Shown here piece by piece: positions 59,922 through 64,000 of a stretch of DNA of 64,000 bases. The DNA is from Blasia pusilla (lineage: Eukaryota > Marchantiophyta > Marchantiopsida > Blasiales). The notes under the pieces are model-generated. The model worked only from the letters and a program-made list of their open reading frames with translations, did not search any database and was not told the DNA's origin. The translations under genes and the position numbers were made by a program. The stretch spans positions 62,868,001 through 62,932,000 of the forward strand of contig CM114271.1 in NCBI GenBank assembly GCA_050084515.1, given 5' to 3'. Each line of letters opens with the position of its first letter. Within the stretch, counting starts at the first letter, position 1.

Positions 59922-62030
59922 AGAGAAAGATGATCTTGAGAATAAGCACATCCTTGACTTGAACTATGCTTAATAATTAATAATTAATAATTATTTGAAT
60001 GGGAAAATAAAATTATTAATTATATGAATAATAAGAAAAAAATAGGGGGATAATGATAAAAAAATAACATGAATTTTTTGGTTTTTCCTTTCATTCATAT
60101 TTGATGGGAAGGGTAAATAATTTTTAATGGAAGAGGAAAATTATTTTATTATTAATGATTCAATTAATAAGTGTTATTTTTATGGGAAGAATAAAAAGGG
60201 AGAAATATGTATTGATTAAACTTTATGGAAAGGTATAATTATTTAGGAGAGTAAGGTATTATTTAAATTTTAATTGAGACATGGAATCATTTACAAAAGT
60301 GAAATGTTATTACTCTTTCAAAATTTAAGGAAGGAAAAATTATGCTTATGTCCTGAAATGAAAAATATGATTATTAAAAAAAAGTGATTGATGGTAATTC
60401 AAATTTGATATTTTGGGAAAGGAAAATGAATTTAACTTGAAAAGGAAAATAATTACATTCATTCAAATTAACTAATGGATTTTATTTTGGTGGGAAGAAT
60501 AGGTATTGTTTAAATATTTTGGAGGGGTAAACTTATTTAGGGGAGTTGGGTGTTACTTAAATTTCAATTGAGGAGTACAATTATTTTAAAATTCATTTTA
60601 TTGCAATTTTAATATTTTAAAAAGTGGAAATTACATTACAATTTTGAAATGAAAATATTTTAAGTTGTTAAAAATAGTAGTGCAAAAGCACATGCATGAT
60701 AATTAGCATGTACTAATTAGGATAATTGACCTGGAGAAAACCATATGAAATCAAATTTTCAAAATCAATCCTTAATTTTGTAAGGCCCCTACATTTTTTC
60801 TCTCCATCTAGCCTATCCACATGTCCTCCATACGTGTTTAATAATTAGTTTCTCCTCCCCATAAACCCCCATCCCCCCTTCCCTTTCTCAAAGGACCGCA
60901 CACTAGTTCTGAATGTTATGGGTCATTATTGAAAAGAGTATAATAAGTTAACATGGATCTTTCCTAAAAGACCTTTTCTACAATGGAGCAAGTTTCTTTA
61001 TAGCATTTCAAATTGGGGACTTCCTACTAATTAAAGATTTGATGGATGAAATTTATACACTTGTATGAATGTATTAATCAGGATAATTTAGGGGAAGAGA
61101 AAATCTGAGAAAATTATTTAGCATAGGTCTTCAAGACCAAAATGACTCCACCCAAGCCGACATAGGAATCTTCCGTCCAACCCCTTGTGAGGTTGACAGA
61201 CCTGACCCACTTGTGGGCACCGCTGATTGTCTAGGCACCTTCAATGGACTGTGAAATGCCTTTGAGAGAGTAAAAGATCATGGAACCATGGCCTATCACC
61301 TATCAGTCCCCTCTTGTGGGTGGATCTCCATCCCACCTCTCGATGGCTCGATTATTCTTGTAGCACCACGAGTTTCCATTGTAGAAGCCTCTACTTGAGC
61401 CGCACTACACATAAAACCAAGGCAAACAAAATCCTTGCTTGTATCCTTATACGTGATGGAGCCACCACCCGATGTAGATGCTCTCGGGTTTGGCTCCATC
61501 CTTAGCTACGTCAATGTGATGGCCGCTATCCTTTGCTCCAATTGATCAATGCACGAGAGAAGTTCCCCCTCTAGTGCACGTGCTGCATCTCCTTTAGCAA
61601 GTGGTGGAACTCTACCACTGTGAGAAAAAAAAATGTGACAAAATCACTGAAATGTATTACAAAGTGGCCTAGTCCGGACATGCACTCAGAGAAGAGCTTT
61701 GATGGAACCTGAACATGGAGATAACTCGACATACGAGAATGCGCAACCGGTGCGGCTCTCGACTATTTCACTACTTGGGAAAAAAGGGTTTTTTACCTAT
61801 TTTTCTTTATTTTTATTTATAGAAAAATTTATCCAACCCTATATTTCATTAGGATGCCCCGCACCCTGATGCAATATAAGGTTAGATAATCCTAGTAACG
61901 CTGCTCCATAAACCACCTATGTCATATTACTATGACTCCTTTGACATCTAAGTCGGAACCATCAATCTAGGCTTCTCCTCATACAAGGGGACCGATCATA
62001 TTAATGGTGCTGAGAGAAATGGATGTTGAG
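59922..62030. other. AT-rich spacer and probable 3' LTR region of the copia relic
   Basis: 59960-60780 is very AT-rich without frames. 61130-62030 has moderate GC; by position after the copia polypurine tract (minus-strand G run at 62043-62051) part of it should be the 3' LTR, but its ends were not found by eye. Confidence 0.4.
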
Positions 62031-62039
62031 AATCCAATA

Positions 62040-63625
62040 TCCTCCCCCCCCCTTCAATATCCAGTCTCATGTGGACTACTATCTTGGGCCGATGCCAAGA
62101 CCCTTCATATGTCGTTGAAGCTGATCTCCACTCAAGGCTTTGGTCAAGATGTTTGCACGATTATCCTCTATTGGACAATAGAAAAACTTCAAAACTTCTC
62201 TCTCAATCAACTCACAAACAAAATAATATTGGATCTCCATATGCTTCGTACGAGCATGAAACGCATGATTATGTGCTATGGCAATGCAACTTTGATTGTC
62301 ACACCACATTAGAGTAGCACTTTCTGGTGCTTCTCCTATGTCCTCTAATATCCATCTAAACTATATTGCTTCACAAGAAGCAAAACAAGTCGCCTTGTAC
62401 TCTGCCTTGATAGAAGAAAGAGGCACTGTAGGTTGCTTCTAGCTGACCCATGATACCACGCCTGATCCTACCAAGAAAAAAATAACCCAAAATTGATTTC
62501 CGAGAATCAGAGTCTCCTCCCCAATCCGAGTCACAAAAGGCTGTCATTTTCGTCCCTACTCCATAGGTGACGCCGTACTCGATAGTTCCTCTGATGTACT
62601 TCTACACACGCATTCCTGCCTTCCACTGATTCTCACAAGGCTTAGTTGAGATCCTACTCAACACTCTCACAACGAAGCTAATGTCTGGTCTTGTGTTGCA
62701 CAAAAATATCAAACTGCCCACAGGCTTTCTATACAACTTTTCATTTATCAATGGTGAAACATCCTCCATTGGGAGTTTCAACTCTACCTCCATTGCCAAG
62801 ACCACTGCCTAACACTCATCCCGAATGCCTTCAAAATTTCTCTAGCATACTTTTGTTGAGAGAGAAAAATAGAATCTGACTCCTGCCAAATCTCCAACCC
62901 TACAAAGTAAAGCAAAAGACTTGAATCTAACATTTCAAACTCAACTTTCAACACTTCCTTCATTTCCTCTATTTTCTTACTATGGTCTCTTGTGATGATC
63001 AGATCATCCATATTTAGGACTATCAACATATACATCCCATCTTCTGACGGACTCTTGATGAGACCCCTCTCTTGGAAGAATGTATCTATTCATTGATACC
63101 ATACCCTTGGGCTTGCTTCAACCGATACAATGCTCGATGAAGCAAACACAATTTCTCTTCTGATCCGTGTTTCTCAAAACCTGGTGGTTGAGATACATAT
63201 ACCTCCTCCTTAAGACTCCCATTCAGAAATGCAGATTTTACATTGTATTGGTATACATGCCAACGTCTTGTTCTAGCCATCACTAGAACAATTCGAATGG
63301 TTGTCATCCTTGCAATAGGTGCAAAAGTCTCATAGTAATCAAAACCTTCAATGTGTGAATATCCTTTTGCAACCAACCTCGTTTTGAGTTTATCCAATGT
63401 ACCATCCAACTTGTATTTGGTCTTATACACCCACTTGGTGCGTATTATCTTCCTTTCCTTTGGCTTTTCAACCAAAGTCGAGGCTTCATTTCTTTGAATA
63501 GCGTCCATCTCCATCTACATGGCCTCTCTCCATTGAGGATGAGCAACAGCCTCATCCAAGCATGATGGCTCTTCCATCTTCAAGACCTTTGTCATCAAGG
63601 ACATGTTGACAAGATGTGCGAAAGC
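62040..63625 (-). pseudogene. Ty1/copia pol relic (RT and RNase H), truncated at the 5' side
   Basis: From high to low coordinate: the copia linker (CLDEAVAHPQWREAM near 63560), RT (IIRTKWVYKTKYKLDGTLDK, RLVAKGYSHIEGFDYYETFA, 63510-63100), the RT active site region near 63020, where YVDD reads NMDD (LNMDDLIIT), the thumb (62805-62602, LYRKPVGSLIFLCNTRPDIS) and RNase H (62309-62079, MWCDNQSCIAIAHN, HMEIQYYFV). Frame breaks occur near 63080 and 62600-62400. Gag, protease and integrase are missing: pol sequence begins within about 80 bp of the LTR at 63632. Confidence 0.85.
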
Positions 63626-63631
63626 TCTATT

Positions 63632-64000
63632 TGTTTCGTGCGTCTACTCTCCTTGAAGGGTAATCTTTGTTGTGACGGAAGCGTGCGTTTAGTAGGACAC
63701 GCTCTCAACGCTGATTTGCATCCAAACACACACTCACGTAAGTCGGGTCTAGATCAATCAGCGGTTCTAATTTATTGAGTTCTCGACTGGGGCTCTCATC
63801 AAGCTCAACCTTCATAGTTTTGTGGTTTCCAATACGGGCAAGTCTTTGAAGACTTGGGACAGATTTTCTGGTTGGTTCAGAAATCTCAAACGGCGTTTGA
63901 ATGCCTCACAGTTTGAACTGTTCAATGGACATCCAATGAGTCCCTAGCCATGAGTCACAAAAATGAATCGCAACTTGGAATCCAAGTGTGGCCTACGAAA
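63632..64000 (-). repeat. LTR beside the copia relic, runs off the right edge
   Basis: The plus strand starts TGTTTCGTGCG and continues as the reverse of the last 350 bp or so of the solo LTR at 2415-3418, including GAGAGCGTGTCCTACTAAAC. It is therefore an LTR end facing the pol relic, in the position of a 5' LTR. The rest lies outside the window. Confidence 0.7.

Overview
The window looks like nuclear DNA of a land plant. A plant-type sulfate transporter has twelve GT-AG exons, and the rest is mostly plant transposons: Ty3/gypsy and Ty1/copia LTR elements, a Mutator-like element and LINE-like tails, set in AT-rich spacer. The species cannot be fixed from the sequence. The intron-rich genes and unusual repeat families would fit a bryophyte- or lycophyte-grade plant, but that is a guess. 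No bacterial features, CRISPR arrays, rRNA or convincing tRNA genes were seen.

Only two host genes can be rebuilt from end to end, both on the minus strand. At 10.3-15.9 kb a SULTR-type sulfate/proton symporter gives 12 exons, 2,025 nt and 674 aa with no stop or frame break. At 54.0-56.2 kb a five-exon gene of 1,188 nt encodes a 395-aa protein with four ZZ-type zinc-finger modules; every intron is phase 2 and falls inside a finger. A third, doubtful gene or relic with one membrane segment lies at 46.5-47.7 kb.

Layout. 1-4.1 kb is a nest: an inverted-repeat (fold-back) element cut by a minus-strand Ty3 element (gag plus 5' LTR) and by a 1,004-bp solo LTR with a 5-bp target duplication. 4.7-8.3 kb is a decayed Ty3 pol with its 3' end. 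8.3-10.3 kb is spacer, followed by the SULTR gene and its upstream region to 19.6 kb. 19,647-28,909 is a 9.26-kb Mutator-like element with long terminal inverted repeats and a target duplication; it holds a broken transposase (minus) and a second, unrecognised gene (plus). 28.9-35.1 kb is AT-rich spacer. 35.1-43.4 kb is a cluster of Ty3 copies in both orientations. 43.4-50.9 kb is spacer and the putative membrane gene. 50.9-52.4 kb is a copia relic. 54.0-56.2 kb is the ZZ gene. 57-62 kb is spacer with a solo LTR. 62.0-64.0 kb is a second copia relic ending in an LTR.

The most notable point is that the Ty3 family carries a PHD zinc finger at the end of pol, where chromoviruses carry a chromodomain. 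Three copies keep a recognisable finger and a fourth is degenerate. The same family has an odd 3' layout: a 105-128-bp module sits just after the polypurine tract and is repeated about 0.4-0.5 kb later as the end of the LTR. The window also holds several perfect hairpins with 16-27-bp arms and very short loops.
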